Notes: generated by a model not told the origin, from the letters alone. Shown: positions 12,815 through 24,282, counted from the first letter of the stretch. The stretch: 64,000 bases of DNA from Fragum whitleyi (GCA_948146395.1 OX411559.1:1120001-1184000), one strand, 5' to 3'. Numbers and translations are program-made.

Positions 12815-13378
12815 AGCATATAGACATTCAAAAATCAATATTAGAAGCAGAAAAGTATTTAAATACTGATATTCCATATAGTCATCTAAAGGCATTTGCT
12901 AAATTCAGATGTTCAAACCATAGACTTAGATTTGAAACTGGTAGACACAACAATATTCCTAGAAGTGAACGTATCTGTACATTTTGTAAAGATCATCTTA
13001 CCATTTCATGTATTGAAGATGAATATCATGTCTTTTTCAGCTGTGCCAAATATCTAAGCGAGAGAAGATCTCATTTGTTTAGTTGGTACAACGGAAATGG
13101 CGGTCTTGACGATTTTTATGATATCATGAACACAAAAAGCGAATGGAAACTACAGAAAATATGCTATTATATATATTTGATAATTAATCGAACATCTGAT
13201 GAGTAAATGCACCTTTTCGTTGTCAGTAACTGGTAAGATTATCCAGGATATATAAAAAATAAATCACAATGGAATACAAATCAATATTTTATGTACAACT
13301 CTCAAATTTTGTATAAGTGCATATATGTTGTATTTTGGACCGGAGGCCTTTATTTACTTGAAAAATAAACATTCATAA
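12815..13378 (+). mobile_element. LINE 3' end, second relative
   Basis: From 12823 the frame reads KAFAKFRCSNHRLRFETGRHNN then CTFCKDHLTISCIEDEYHVF, clearly homologous to the 37.1-kb LINE terminus (KFRCSDHKLSIELGRHNN, IEDEYHFLL). The knuckle here is CX2CX13HX4C, so the two are different lineages. The frame stops at TAA 13204-13206. A ~170-base 3' UTR follows, with AATAAA near 13360 and a short A run. Everything 5' of the last ~130 codons is missing. Confidence 0.75.
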
Positions 13379-13704
13379 AAAGTTTTTTTCTATCGTAATG
13401 CATTTGTTGCATAAAATTAGAATTGCAAGACACTATATTTCTTATGTGGGTTTTTCTCATATTTTCCACGAAGACTGGTTTTAAACATTATAAATTCTGA
13501 ATGAAAAACCGTCTCTTTCTCTCAAAAATTCGAATTCTTCTATGTTGTGTTAAAAAAATATTATTTAGCGGGATTTTCATTTCCTTTAACGACCACAGCT
13601 CTGGTTATAAGTTTTTAGACGGCGACAGGACTAAGGGTATATAGCACTAGGCAAATGCGTCTCTGCTCGCAGATTCAATTATCAAATTTGATTGCAGGAA
13701 TGTT

Positions 13705-14142
13705 TACAGATAGTTACATCGTTAAATCTAAAGTCACCTCAATGAAATCATTCTAAATCGCTCACTCAGCTCTCCATCCATTCATTCCAAACACTCACTC
13801 AAACCATTCAAAAACGACCAAACCCATTGAAAAATATAGATCAACAATTTCATTCAAAATAAATTTGGATAGAGAAAATCCCGATAGTACTGACATAATT
13901 CAATTTGTAAGCGTCTAATAGGTAATTGAAGATATGGGAAGCCATCTACAGAACTTGTATGCATATTTTATCAAAGGGAGTTAATCAATATCGCTAATCT
14001 TGTTCATCCTGAACAAAATTTGCGATATTGGATTTCTTCCCATTAAATTCACTCAAAACTCGATCCACACACACACTCAATTTAATTCCTAAATCATTCA
14101 AAAATCATTCACCTTGTCAATTTCACGATGTTGTTAACTGTA
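13705..14142 (-). mobile_element. Family A MITE
   Basis: TA-CAGATAGTTACATCG at the left, 'cacgatgttgttaACTG-TA' at the right. The central inverted pair 'attaatcaatatcgctaatcttgttcatcctgaac' is clear. Complete. Confidence 0.85.
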
Positions 14143-15235
14143 TATACCACCCGTTGTCTCTCAGACAGCGGGCTACAAGTTAACCTTCATAGTTTTGGCC
14201 CCGCTTGCACCCCGGGAAAACTCAATATAGGCGAATCACCGCCTTGCCTTTTAAAATCTTTCTTGCGCTTAAGTTTAAAACGCGCGGTTACGGATTGACA
14301 GGTGATTTCGCATTTAAGGACGGACGCACATTCGGTTTTGGATTTTCCGCCATTAGAAAACCGTTTGCGTTTCTGTGACCGTTTTTAAAATAGGAATCGA
14401 AACTCAAACTATGTTTATGGAAAGAGCTAAGGTTTACAACACACACAAAAATTTAATTCAAATTTTATTTATTTATTCATTTATTTATTTATTTATTTAT
14501 TTATTTATTTTACCATTTTTGGGACAATTTCCGATTTTAAAATAGGCTATTCAGAGAAAATGACAAGCAAGTATTCAAAATTACCCCTTGCCTATTTTCG
14601 GAGAGAAAGCAATTAAAACTTATGAATATTGTAAAGAACCCTACCTAATATCCTTGAACCATAATACCAACAAATTTGTTATTCCTAATATGGAAAATAT
14701 TTGTTTGGAAATTTGATTTTTTTTTTTTTTTTTTTTTTTTGTGAATTACCTCCCCTTATTTTAATGAATAAGGCATAATATTAAAAAAAAAAAAATAAGA
14801 CTGTGACCCAAACTCTTTTTCATATCAAAACATTTTTCATTATTTCACATATTCATATTTAGAGTATAAGAAAAAGTTTAATTTATTTTACTGATAAGCA
14901 TGGACACGAGGGTTCATTTAGTGTAGAATGTACCATACAGACTCTATCTGACTTCGTGTTCAACCATTTTTTTTTTTCGAATAATTAGGTTGAACACTGA
15001 GGACTTTTAGAATTTTACAATGAAAAAAGAAAATCAAAGCACTGATAGTACTAATGGTGAAAGAGTCTGATGGCATTCTACAGTGATATAGAATTCGTTG
15101 AGAAAGAGAAAATTCATATGAAAAAGATAATCAAGGGAAAGTGGCTCGACAAAATTTCGACAATTCTCACCGTAAATTCGAATTTGTTTTGCATGTCGAA
15201 TTAGTTCTCAAATATTACACTGAAAAAGAAAAAAA
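14143..15235. other. No gene recognised; short hairpin at 14957
   Basis: The part from 14143 to 14420 is richer in CpG and GC ('aaacgcgcggttacgg', 'ggacggacgcacattcgg') than its surroundings and could be promoter-like or an old repeat. At 14957-14998 'gtgttcaacc' and 'ggttgaacac' flank a T-run. Nothing coding is supported. Confidence 0.4.
14463..14512. repeat. (ATTT)n microsatellite
   Basis: About twelve near-perfect ATTT units. A run of more than 20 T follows at 14717-14741, and an A run near 14784. Confidence 0.9.
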
Positions 15236-15572
15236 AATAGAAGACCACTTAACAGGAAACATAGTGTGATTTTGTTTGGGTTTTGTTGACGTTGTTAAAT
15301 CTAACTTTCGGCTCATAATACAAACAGAATTTAATTTTTTTACTGAATATTTGAGTTTTTTCAATTATTATATGCTACGTGTGGCATCGCCGTGCTTCTT
15401 TAATGTCATCATTTTTTTCGTAACTCGAAAAAGGCAATCCGAAAGATAATTCAATTTCAACATGCGGCACCCATATTTTACTAGATCACACGGCAGTCTC
15501 TCTGCATGTTGACAATGAAACGTAACCCGTTAGGGCTCTGGAGCTTTAATGACCTGAATGGGGTCCCTTATC
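15236..15572 (+). repeat. Diverged direct duplicate upstream of PM20D2, copy 1
   Basis: Shares 'cttctttaa', 'gaaagataattcaatttcaacatgcg', 'tatattttac..agatca' and 'gggctctgga..taatgac.tgaatggggtc', in order, with 16615-16978. The two copies start about 1.38 kb apart. Confidence 0.8.
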
Positions 15573-16614
15573 CCCCTAATTCAAAGACCTCCGCTTCGTC
15601 TTCAACCAAAACGCTGTAATTATAATGTTTTGGTCTCTTTATGTAACGTACAGTGTTTTGTAAAAGAATAATTATCCGATGCCATTGTGTCAAAAAAGAA
15701 GAAAAACAATAAGATTTATGTGGGTAGGTATTCTGTACAGCTAATGAATTGTCCAAATAAAGTCGTAGTCTAAATTCTGTTGCTCCTACCAATTAGTGTA
15801 TAACCCTAAAACTTATAGGGCAAAAGGCGAATACAAGGTAAGGATTTAGGCTTATAATAGATCTGGTGCGAGAAATACCAGCAATCCATGTTAAGGTTCT
15901 CTAGTCCTCAGGCGATTGATTCACAATCCATATTTCGTCTTATAGGTTAATATATTTTCATGTATGACAAAACTCGGATTATGAAAAAATGCCTATGCTT
16001 CGGCCACCGCGATTTCACAGAGAAATTGTTCATAGCGGCGTTTGTTCCTAATCAAAGAAAAGGCACAAGAAAAGTTGAAAATTTAAAACACGTGTCAAAT
16101 AATTCTTGAAATCCGTCTCGAGACTGACTGTCGCATGTTGTATAGTTATGTAAAACCCGATTGCATAAAAGACAGATGTCACTAGACTGGTCCCCTTTTC
16201 TAATGCTAACTACGTGTATTGAATTGTACAGTAAAGACACGTACCTGGAGGTCACGACCTAGAAACACATATGTCCAGCAAATTACTTCAACTTACAGTA
16301 GCGAGGGATTCAATCGAAAACATAGTATGTGTCTATACAGTATATAGAGACAAACTTTGTTTTTGCTCTTTACTCTCGATAAGCTTACACGGATATTCCA
16401 TCTGCCTGATTAAAGATTTAAACTGCATTTTATATTTTAAAGGGAATTTTACATTATCTTCACACGTGAAAGAATTCTAGTATCTCGCCATAAACGAAAT
16501 GAACAGTGATTTTGAGAAGAGAAGTCTTGAGAAATAATAAAGTTAATCTAAAAGGGCACTACTTTATTTTGAATCTATTAAGAACCTACGGGGTGTTCCT
16601 TTCGTGGTGAAAAA

Positions 16615-16978
16615 ATGGAAGACTTTACAGGGAACATCGGCCCTAGTATGATTTTGTTCGGTATTTTTATTGTGTTTTTTTTTTTTATCTACATTTCGTT
16701 CATAAAACAAACGGAATTTGAAATTATTTGCGTAATATTTCGGGGTTTTATTTCCAATTATTAGGCCTATATGATCCGAACGGCAGCGTTGTGCTTCTTT
16801 AAAGTTGTAACATCATTTCTTTCTCAACTCCAAAAAAGCAGTCAGAAAGATAATTCAATTTCAACATGCGAAACCTATATTTTACAAGATCAAACAGAAG
16901 TCTTTTTGCAATTTGGCTATGAAACGAAATCCATTTGGGCTCTGGAATCTTAATGACTTGAATGGGGTCTCCACCCTC
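16615..16978 (+). repeat. Diverged direct duplicate upstream of PM20D2, copy 2
   Basis: Second copy, ending 335 bases before the chosen start codon of PM20D2. A further shared block ('gtcacagtccacatatcgcc..ggtcgcattctgagtgcg', 17028-17090) recurs at 19066-19130 inside intron 2. So parts of this upstream region are dispersed repeat, not unique promoter. Confidence 0.75.
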
Positions 16979-17312
16979 TTATTCAGATTTAAGGGGGGGG
17001 GGAGCGAATATAAGACATTTATGTTTTGTCACAGTCCACATATCGCCTTCAACATCTTATTCTTTTGTGGTCGCATTCTGAGTGCGCATGCATTTCAATA
17101 TCCTAGTTACGCATTTGAACACAATAATGGTACATTGGTCGAATCAGCCGAGTAACGAGGCTGTTGAGTACATCCATATGAATAAGTTTACCTACTTTAT
17201 GTTCTCTATGTTAACGATAACACACTCATTTAGATTTGTATTAATAGTTTACACACGACTGGTCTTTTTATACTTTCATCTACTTCTTATGCATATTACA
17301 ACACGGTTATTA

Positions 17313-17477
17313 ATGAATACAGAGAGTTTAAAGCACAGAGCGTGCCAAGCCATTGACGATGCAGCCGACAGTTTACATGAGCTCAGTACAGAAATATGGA
17401 AACATCCCGAACTTGGATACAAGGAGAGGTTTGCTCACGATATCTTAGCGAAGTTCTTAACAGAAAAGGGATTTCAA
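17313..17477 (+). CDS. PM20D2: PM20D2 coding exon 1
   Basis: Encodes residues 1-55, an amphipathic N-terminal helix ([20 protein letters not shown]) followed by [15 protein letters not shown], a conserved M20D opening. The donor is CAA|GTAGGT in phase 0. The frame stays open upstream to 17082 but that part reads as low-complexity hydrophobic sequence and is not included. A 5' untranslated exon is not visible. Confidence 0.88.
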
Positions 17478-20400
17478 GTAGGTATTTAGAAACAGTTTCG
17501 AATATACCGAATTTATAACTTTAGTTATAGCGCAGTAAGTAATATCGTGAAATTGACATGTGCCTCGATCAAAACCATCCCCATTCGCAATCGGCGCTCG
17601 ATACATTCATTCATAGACTTGGTAGCCGTCTCTTAAATAGAGTTACATTGTTGAAAATATACAATATAAAGCCAGCGTCTAGTTTATCAAAACCTGATTT
17701 TAAGTTTCAAGAAAGAGAAGTTAACCCATTTTAAGTTCTGAATGGTTATCTTGGTTATCATTTTTGTTACAAAACTTCAAAAAAGTTAAACAGGGTCGCA
17801 ATCCCGGGCTAATTCATTCAAACACTCAATCAAAACCATTCAAAACGCCCCAAATTCCACCAACAACACTTCAGACTCGTTCAAATCGATTTACATTTCA
17901 CTCAAACCGATAAAAGCTTTCCACGATTTTATTGGCCGGTGTTGGTTTTAAAGCATCCCATTGGTCCATCGAGAAACTCAAACACAAAAGATCGAAGATT
18001 TTAATAAATGGGGTAACATTATTCAAATTCATTCTTAACTCGCCCCTCACACTCATTCTATTTCATTCCATATCATTTCAAAATTACTCTCCATGTCAAT
18101 TTCACGAGGTTGTTAACTGCAGTTGACTTATTTGAAGGAATATACTTGTGATGTAAATCGCGATGAATAAAAGTTGTCCATAATTACCTTTATAATAATC
18201 TCGCGTGTTTATAACAAAGAAGAAGAAGAATGAATGGATATGGTCGCCATGATTAATAAACTCACTTTTCCATGGATTCATTAAATGTAGAAGCAATGTA
18301 TCTCGTGTACTCTTAAAATTTGAATCAAGCACACTGATACAAATCTTCTTTTCAACATTTATAACATGATATACAAAAATTTCAGGTTGAACGGTCATTC
18401 AAGTTGGATACAGCATTTCGAGCCACCTACTGTAACAGCCCAGTAGTGAAAAGTCCGAACATTGCTTTTATATCCGAGTATGATGCTCTACCGAACATTG
18501 GACATGCTTGTGGACACAATCTGATAGCCGAGATCGGGGTGGCAGCCGGTATCGGCCTAATGGCTGCCATGTCGGCATATGGAAAACCATGCGGACAGGT
18601 AAAGTTGAACTAATGCTTAGCTTTTTCTTAGCCTTTTATTGTAGAACTTTCTAAGCTCTGTTGTGTTGGATTGCCATCACTCAATCAATATTGATGAAAA
18701 CTGGCTATGCATTATTTTATAGATTTTTTTTCTTATTTATTTAAATGATTTAACATCATTGTCAATTACCCGGACCGGAAAGTGTAATCCATTTGCGATG
18801 CTTGTAGTATTCCGAAAACTCTGACGTCAGTCTTATGTTGAAAGATGAGATATCTGCATCACACGATAGACTGTCCACTTCAAGGGCGTAACTATCATTG
18901 TGTACATTACGCAAGTGCTTAACAGAGATAAATCTTCTTTCGAAAGGTATCGTTGATGAATGATCATACATCGAAACTTCAGCTTATTCAAACTGTAGTT
19001 TCAATTTTTGGTTATTCACCAACGCTCCAATCATAAAAAGGGGAGTGGATGAAGAGCATTCATTTTTGTCACAGTTCACAAATCGCCCTTATCCCATGTT
19101 TTCTTTACTGGTCGCCTTCCCAGTGCGTATACATTAAGAAAAACCTAATAACGTTTTTTTCACTTAAAGAATTTAGATTATTTGTTATTTGCATTTTAAA
19201 TGTCCCCGATTTTAAACGTGCATTTTGTATAATTATTACAAGGAAATCTATATTCTGTTCTGTTCAGGTGACTGTAATCGGCACACCAGCCGAGGAAGGA
19301 TATGGTGGTAAAGTAGACATGATCAAGGCTGGAGCCTTTGATGGTATAGACGCTGTAATGATGGCTCATCCATTCCCTGATAATGATCCGGTACCAATCA
19401 TGCTGGCAAGAGAAAAGTGAGTCCTAAAAATATTCTAACCTCATAAAAACGTGAAATTATTTAGCGAGTCTTGATCGATGAGTGCTTTTTGCCCATTACA
19501 TTTGATTAAAAATCAAAGCATTTATTCGGTTTAAAAAAAGAAGCAAATGGAATATAGGGAAGTAACTGAAAGTGTTTCCATACAAGATATATCGCCGTGA
19601 ATCTAGAAAGATCGTTATAACTTACTGTATGCGAGTTCTTGAAATGTGACTTTCGACTAATGGGAACACATATATCTTTTTTATACAAAATAAATTTCAG
19701 CTAATCTGACCTACGCACTAACGCTAGTCAATAAACGTAAAAAAGTAGCATTTATTTGACTCAAATGATCAACATGATATAATTAATAACTACTGTGACC
19801 TACATTTAGCCTAAATTATACAAAATAAAGCGGGTTTGACCTTCGTGCTACCGCTAGTCAACCAAGTAAAATTAAGCAAATACTAATTTAACAGTTTTAA
19901 TGACCCTTTTTGACCCGATTTCAGTTCAGTTCTGACCTTTTACTTTGGTTGACTAGCGGTAGATTTTTAGTGTGTCCATCAAACGGCGAATTCTGCTCTA
20001 TTTTTCGACTATCACCTTTTCTCTCACCTTTTAAGTTTCAGAGTAACGTATCACGGTAAAAGTTCTCACGCAGCTGGTTTCCCGTGGGAAGGAATCAATG
20101 CTCTTGACGCTGCGGTTATGTGTTATAACAACATAGCTTGTCTCCGTCAACAAGTCAAGCCTACGCATCGTATACACTGTAAGTTACAGATAAATAAAGA
20201 TCGATCAGTATACATTCGGAGGAATGACGAAGTTACTACTATGTCGCGGGTTTGGGCTGCATACTAGCAATTTCGCGCTTTCAATTCTAATTCTATAGAA
20301 ATAATTTATCAAGACAAACATTCGAATATTATTGACATCTTCCCTGCGTTCAGGATGACAAGACGGTGCAAACAGTTTTCCAATTATACCCAGCTTTGCA

Positions 20401-23400
20401 CCTGCACAAACTGTTTGTACCGTTTTGTCATCCTGAACACAGGGCTGTTTAACACTCTTGGAAATCTCGGGCTCCGTCTATTTCTGGCGGAGAACAGTGC
20501 AAAAAAAGAGGCAATAATACTTCCCATTCGGAGCTAAGGACCAGACAAAGGTCCTTTCTTGTACATTTTGAATTCATATAAATCAATACTTCATTACTCC
20601 GAAAATCAAAGACATTTATACTACATAGATATGATTTAACTATACGTTGACGGTGATTGATGTTTAAATGTCTAGTTAGTCTGCAATTTACTATTTTAGG
20701 TATAATGAGAGAGGGCGGGGTTCGTATCAATATCATACCAGAAAAGGCAGTCCTCGAGTTGTGTGTTCGAGCACCGACCGACCGTGAGATGAGACATTTA
20801 AAACAAAAAGTGTTAAACTGTGCCATTGCTGCGGCCACGGCAACCGGATGTAAAGTGAGTATGTTTACTCGAATAATTCCTACGTTCAGGCTGACAAAAC
20901 AGAACATATTATATCCAGCTTTTACGCAAGTGCATGGTTGATTGTATTGGCGGCTATATATTGTCAAAATGGACATGTCAACGATGTCACGTGAAGGCAT
21001 TCAGCGCGTGTAATGCACGCACGTTGATAAATGTTAATTTAGGCCTACTTTCGAACAACAGATTTCTACTTTATGACGAAACAAACTTTATTTCCAGGCC
21101 GTTTTAACTGTATTAAGTTATAGGTAAACCATGCTATCTGAATGTTTATAAACAAACTTTCGACGAGTTTAATATAGATAAATTGGGACCAACGATTTTT
21201 TTGCTGTCACGGTTTTTGAACTATACTGAAGAAACACAGAAACACAAAACTACTGGTATTCTAAACATCCTTTGAATTACATCTGTAAACTTCATGTGTC
21301 ATAGCGTAAAAGTAACATGCTTTCGAAATAGACTTCGTCATGAAGAAACTAAAATTGAAAGGTCAAAAGGCATTGAATATCTATTGGGAGAAAAAAGTGT
21401 TTTTCTTGATGAATATCTTTATTCGGTCAGTTTATACGTGATTACATTTGTAATTAAGTACCGTTATCTCACGCTTGATAAATTTCAGTTAAGTTCACCC
21501 CTACTTCTGGCTATCCCACAATTTCCCGCGTTTTCGTATACCGCGGTTGAACTATAATCTGAAAATAATTCGAATTTATCGATCACTCCTCACGTATATA
21601 ACTAGAGGTTATTTAACGTTATCGATTGGATGAGTACCCTGCAGAACCAGTCTATATTTGACGAGGCGAGAGCCAAATATAGACTGGTTCTGCGGGGTAC
21701 GAACCCAATTGCACCGCGACAGTCTCGTTCTGGTTGTATATTATTGATCTAGATATTTCACTGTCACGTGATGCAAAATAAACGATGTAATTGGTTAAAA
21801 TTGTTTAGGTGTGAAATAATACTTGATATTTCAGGTCGAACACGAGACTATGGACAAAATCTATTCCTCAGTTCTCCATAATAAAACGATGGTATCTCTG
21901 TATGAATCCAACTTGGAGCCAATGCTGACTGCGACCATCCCTCGAGCACGTGCCCAGATATGTGGGTCAACAGATATGGGTAATGTCACCCACGTGATAC
22001 CGGGTATACATCCACATTTCTATATAGGAGGGACGGAGGTCAATCATACTAAAGGATTTACAGCTGATGCGGGTTAGTCTATTTTTGGTTCATATTGATT
22101 GATTTTGTTAAGATGGCGATTGATCTGTTTGGACCCAAAGGGACCCATGGGCTATTCACGAGCCCAGATATGTACATGTAGACAAAAAATATAACCCACG
22201 TGAGGGAGCACGGAGGTCAATCATACTAGAATATTTACTACTGATGCGGGTAAGTCTATTTAGACATCGTTGCGGCTTAAAGTTAGGAAAATCGGTAAAT
22301 TGACAATTTGAATGATTTAGGAATAATATCAGAGTGAAATTGAATGAGGTGATGAGTTAGTTTCGAATGATTTTCAAGGGATGTAAAAAAATATTGATAA
22401 TTTTTTTACCTCCCTTTGTTAGGATCTATGTTCTGTTCTGATTTAGTGTTTTATTCATGAAATTGACATTCATCCCAATCAAAACTATTCTTAATCTTGC
22501 TCCATTCATTTATTCCAAACACTCACTCAAACCATTAAAAAAAGCTCAAAATGACTAAAAAAGATCCTGAAATGTAAATAGCGAAATTGGATTACATCCC
22601 TTTTATTTCTCTTAAAACTTTCTCAACGCGCTTATTCAATTCCATTCCAAACCATTCTAGAATCACCCACATTGTGAATTTTTCAATGCTGTTAACTGTA
22701 AAACAATGCATATCAAAGTATTGTTATTGATGATTGTTACTAGAAGAATATTTGAAAAGTTCCTGCTGTCTTTGAACTATATCATTGATCTTTGAACTAC
22801 TTAAATAATATTTGCTGATGTATTTTATTTACATTTATGTTCTGGTATTTATATGTTAATATGCTAGCCAATTTCTTTATAAAAGGGAGACCAATTAATT
22901 CCTGATTACTACATTTTCGTCAAGTTATCTCCCACGAAAATTACAAAGGTCAGACTCAATCGTTGGTTTGATTCTAAAAACGCATAACTACAGTTTTTAT
23001 CAAGCTGTAGTTATGATGTTGCAGATTTAAACCGACGATGTCTTCCTTAACTTTATGAAAAAAGTCACCAGTTGTTACGGTTAGACTTACCAGCCCTGCG
23101 AACCGTTTGCCAATTGTTGCACGTGCAAGCGGGGTAGAATTGACAAACTGTTTGTACCGTTTTGTGATCCTGAACGCATGGCAGGAGTTTCATGATAGAG
23201 GCTTTCGAAATATTGTTTGACTGTAGCGTTTTGACGATGTAATTAAGGATTCCTTTGACGGCTAATTTGACATATTCCCTCTTTATTTTATAACTAGGAG
23301 ATGCTCGAGCACAGAAGTTCACGTTAGACCAAGCCAAGGCTCTTGCAATGACTGGTTTAGACTTGATGTTTAATGCAGACATATTACAAAAGGCGAAAAC

Positions 23401-23434
23401 AGAATTTCAAACAGAGGTTCAATTGGACACTTGA
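17313..23434 (+). CDS. PM20D2: PM20D2-like M20 family dipeptidase, seven coding exons
   Basis: Exons 17313-17477, 18386-18598, 19268-19416, 20042-20178, 20700-20854, 21835-22072 and 23298-23434 join in matching phase (0,0,2,1,0,1) into 397 residues. All introns are GT-AG. The family (peptidase M20 domain-containing 2) hydrolyses dipeptides with a basic C-terminal residue, such as beta-alanyl-lysine, in the cytosol as a metalloenzyme; that activity is family knowledge. Seen here: the GHACGH motif (Cys97, His99), the catalytic TPAEE (Glu135/136), MMAHP (His160), a dimerisation lid starting [13 protein letters not shown] (182 on), and GIHPHF (His332), the usual M20 ligand set. There is no signal peptide or membrane segment. 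Met at 17313 is chosen because homology begins a few residues after it; the upstream extension of the same frame looks non-coding. The length is a little below the vertebrate form (about 436). AATAAA signals lie at 23558 and 23799. Confidence 0.93.
17532..18121 (-). mobile_element. Family A MITE in PM20D2 intron 1
   Basis: Left end 'CAGTAAGTAATATCGTGAAATTGACA', right end 'tgtcaatttcacgaggttgttaactgca'. About 190 bases at 17613-17800 are foreign to the family and look like an insertion. It makes up most of intron 1. Confidence 0.8.
18386..18598 (+). CDS. PM20D2: PM20D2 coding exon 2 (metal-binding GHACGH)
   Basis: Encodes residues 56-126. It contains [19 protein letters not shown], the first metal-binding block of the M20D group: Cys97 and His99 are the expected ligands. 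The acceptor follows ATTTCAG and the donor is ACAG|GTAAAG. Both borders are phase 0. Confidence 0.93.
19268..19416 (+). CDS. PM20D2: PM20D2 coding exon 3 (catalytic Glu-Glu)
   Basis: Encodes residues 127-175 plus two bases of Lys176. [20 protein letters not shown] carries the catalytic base and bridging Glu; MMAHP supplies His160. The acceptor follows CTGTTCAG and the donor is GAAAA|GTGAGT, phase 2. Confidence 0.93.
19708..19970. repeat. Direct plus inverted repeat cluster in intron 3
   Basis: 'acaaaataaa..gacct.cg..cta.cgctagtca' occurs twice about 130 bases apart. The second copy, 'accgctagtcaaccaagtaa' at 19849, is inverted at 19945-19967 ('ttactttggttgactagcggt'). Confidence 0.65.
20042..20178 (+). 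CDS. PM20D2: PM20D2 coding exon 4 (dimerisation domain start)
   Basis: Encodes the end of Lys176 through His221 plus one base of residue 222. [21 protein letters not shown] is the hallmark of the M20 lid/dimerisation domain; its His contributes across the dimer in characterised relatives (family knowledge). The acceptor follows AGTTTCAG; the donor is CACT|GTAAGT. Confidence 0.92.
20342..20446. mobile_element. Family B MITE in PM20D2 intron 4
   Basis: 'ctgcgttcaggatgacaagacggtgc' faces 'tgtaccgttttgtcatcctgaacacaggg'. The core is shortened: the 'gcacgtgcaaagc' centre is partly deleted. Confidence 0.85.
20700..20854 (+). CDS. PM20D2: PM20D2 coding exon 5
   Basis: Encodes the end of residue 222 through Lys273. 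[17 protein letters not shown] matches the conserved GG-x-NIIP segment of the lid domain; [14 protein letters not shown] is its following helix. With this acceptor (ATTTTAG) residue 222 becomes Cys where relatives usually have Gly, so the exact junction deserves a transcript check. The donor is TAAA|GTGAGT. Confidence 0.9.
20879..20936. mobile_element. Family B half-element in intron 5
   Basis: Only the left arm remains ('tacgttcaggctgacaaaac..tatatccagctttta'), starting about 25 bases after the exon 5 donor. Confidence 0.6.
21634..21700. repeat. 27-bp-arm hairpin in PM20D2 intron 5
   Basis: 'gtaccctgcagaaccagtct' (arm continues to 21660) faces its complement from 21674 across a 13-base loop, with one mismatch. 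Transcribed with the intron it would form a strong RNA stem. Confidence 0.85.
21835..22072 (+). CDS. PM20D2: PM20D2 coding exon 6 (C-terminal catalytic half)
   Basis: Encodes residues 274-352 plus one base of Gly353. [19 protein letters not shown] returns to the catalytic domain and gives the last metal ligand, His332; [11 protein letters not shown] closes the exon. The stretch between CK and the GSTD motif is shorter than in vertebrate PM20D2. The acceptor follows ATATTTCAG; the donor is GCGG|GTTAGT, phase 1. A damaged copy of the end of this exon lies just downstream (22142-22262). Confidence 0.93.
22142..22262 (+). pseudogene. Decayed partial duplicate of PM20D2 exon 6
   Basis: Starts about 70 bases past the exon 6 donor. 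It repeats 'gcccagatatgt', 'acccacgtga', 'cacggaggtcaatcatact' and 'actgatgcgggtaagtctattt', in the same order as exon 6 and its donor. The part coding for the PGIHPHFYI block is missing and the frame is broken. It cannot serve as an alternative exon, but its donor (GCGG|GTAAGT) is closer to consensus than that of the real exon. Confidence 0.75.
22278..22700. mobile_element. Two part copies of family A in PM20D2 intron 6
   Basis: Begins in forward style ('aaattgacaatttgaatgatttagg'), then at about 22459 switches to reverse style ('attgacattcatcccaatcaaaac') and ends 'gttaactgta'. Best read as two truncated copies fused. Confidence 0.6.
22983..23015. repeat. Short hairpin, CGTAACTACAGCTT family
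   Basis: 'cataactacag' and 'ctgtagttatg' around an 11-base loop. Decayed relatives lie near 44447, 45313 and 52293, so it is dispersed. Confidence 0.6.
23091..23183. mobile_element. Family B MITE in PM20D2 intron 6
   Basis: The right arm 'aactgtttgtaccgttttgtgatcctgaacgc' is intact; the left arm has lost the 'aggatgacaaaacgg' part. Confidence 0.7.
23298..23434 (+). CDS. PM20D2: PM20D2 terminal coding exon
   Basis: Encodes residues 353-397 with stop TGA at 23432-23434. The alternating Ala-rich helix ([18 protein letters not shown]) is the usual C-terminal helix of the M20 catalytic domain. The acceptor follows TAACTAG. Confidence 0.9.
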
Positions 23435-24282
23435 TTTTAAACTATTCTTTCTTAACTCCCTAGTCGCTGTCCTGTTCGGACAACACTTAAATTTAAGCTT
23501 TATTCTTGTTCAAACGGGAATTTAAAGGTAATCTGGAAAATTATGTCTTATACGAAAAATAAATCACTGAACATTGTGCTAAAATCAGGCAAAAAATAAC
23601 TATTCAAAGATGGCCTTTGCGCAACCTTTGTCGTTGTTGTAATGCAAAAAGGTATAGCATTTTGTAAAATAATGGTATCTCTAAAGTCATTTTTTGAAAA
23701 TGTTGTTAGAATCTGTGATATACATACCCATAGATACATACAAAAGTTTTTGATCTTGTCAGTTTCAAAGCATCAATATATTTCAATTGTGCCCTTTGAA
23801 TAAATATTGACATTTCAGAGGTTTACTGACAAGATTTTCGGTAATTATGTCTGGTTCTTTTGTTTTAAAACGTTTTGATTTGTTGTTTACGGACATTCAT
23901 TTAAAGAGATAAGTGATTTAATAAATCGCAACCTAAATTGTGAAAAGAAAATAACAATAAAGATCACACGAATAATAATTTAGGACGGTGATTGTATTTA
24001 GACCTTTATAGTTTAGTGCTGAAGAAACAAATTGCGTGAGAAGTACTTTAATGCATCGCCTTTTATTGACGCGAATCCGTCCTAAAAGATGCCGTGCTGT
24101 TTTTTTTATCTGTTGTCAAGGAAACCGATTGAAAATAAGTTGAGCGATACCTCATTTAATTACATTAATCGTGTATTAGCTGGTGTCTGTCGTGTATCAC
24201 AACGACACTTTATCAACTGATTAAGTTACCCTTCTTATGTATTAAGAGTATGTCAACGGAATGTCGTAACTTCAGCTGTACG
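23435..24282. other. PM20D2 3' flank
   Basis: Probably holds the 3' UTR: AATAAA at 23558 and 23799. Beyond that, nothing recognisable until the next MITE. Confidence 0.5.

Noticed and set aside
16982..17000. G-run as a possible G-quadruplex promoter element
   Set aside because: A single G tract without further tracts nearby; more likely homopolymer drift in a duplicated block.
17082..17312. N-terminal extension of PM20D2 upstream of the chosen Met
   Set aside because: The extra 77 residues are hydrophobic, unlike the family, and overlap a dispersed repeat; homology begins only after 17313.
20449..21000. 183-codon minus-strand open frame
   Set aside because: It is antisense to PM20D2 exon 5 and runs through a family-B MITE and intron sequence; no protein-like composition.
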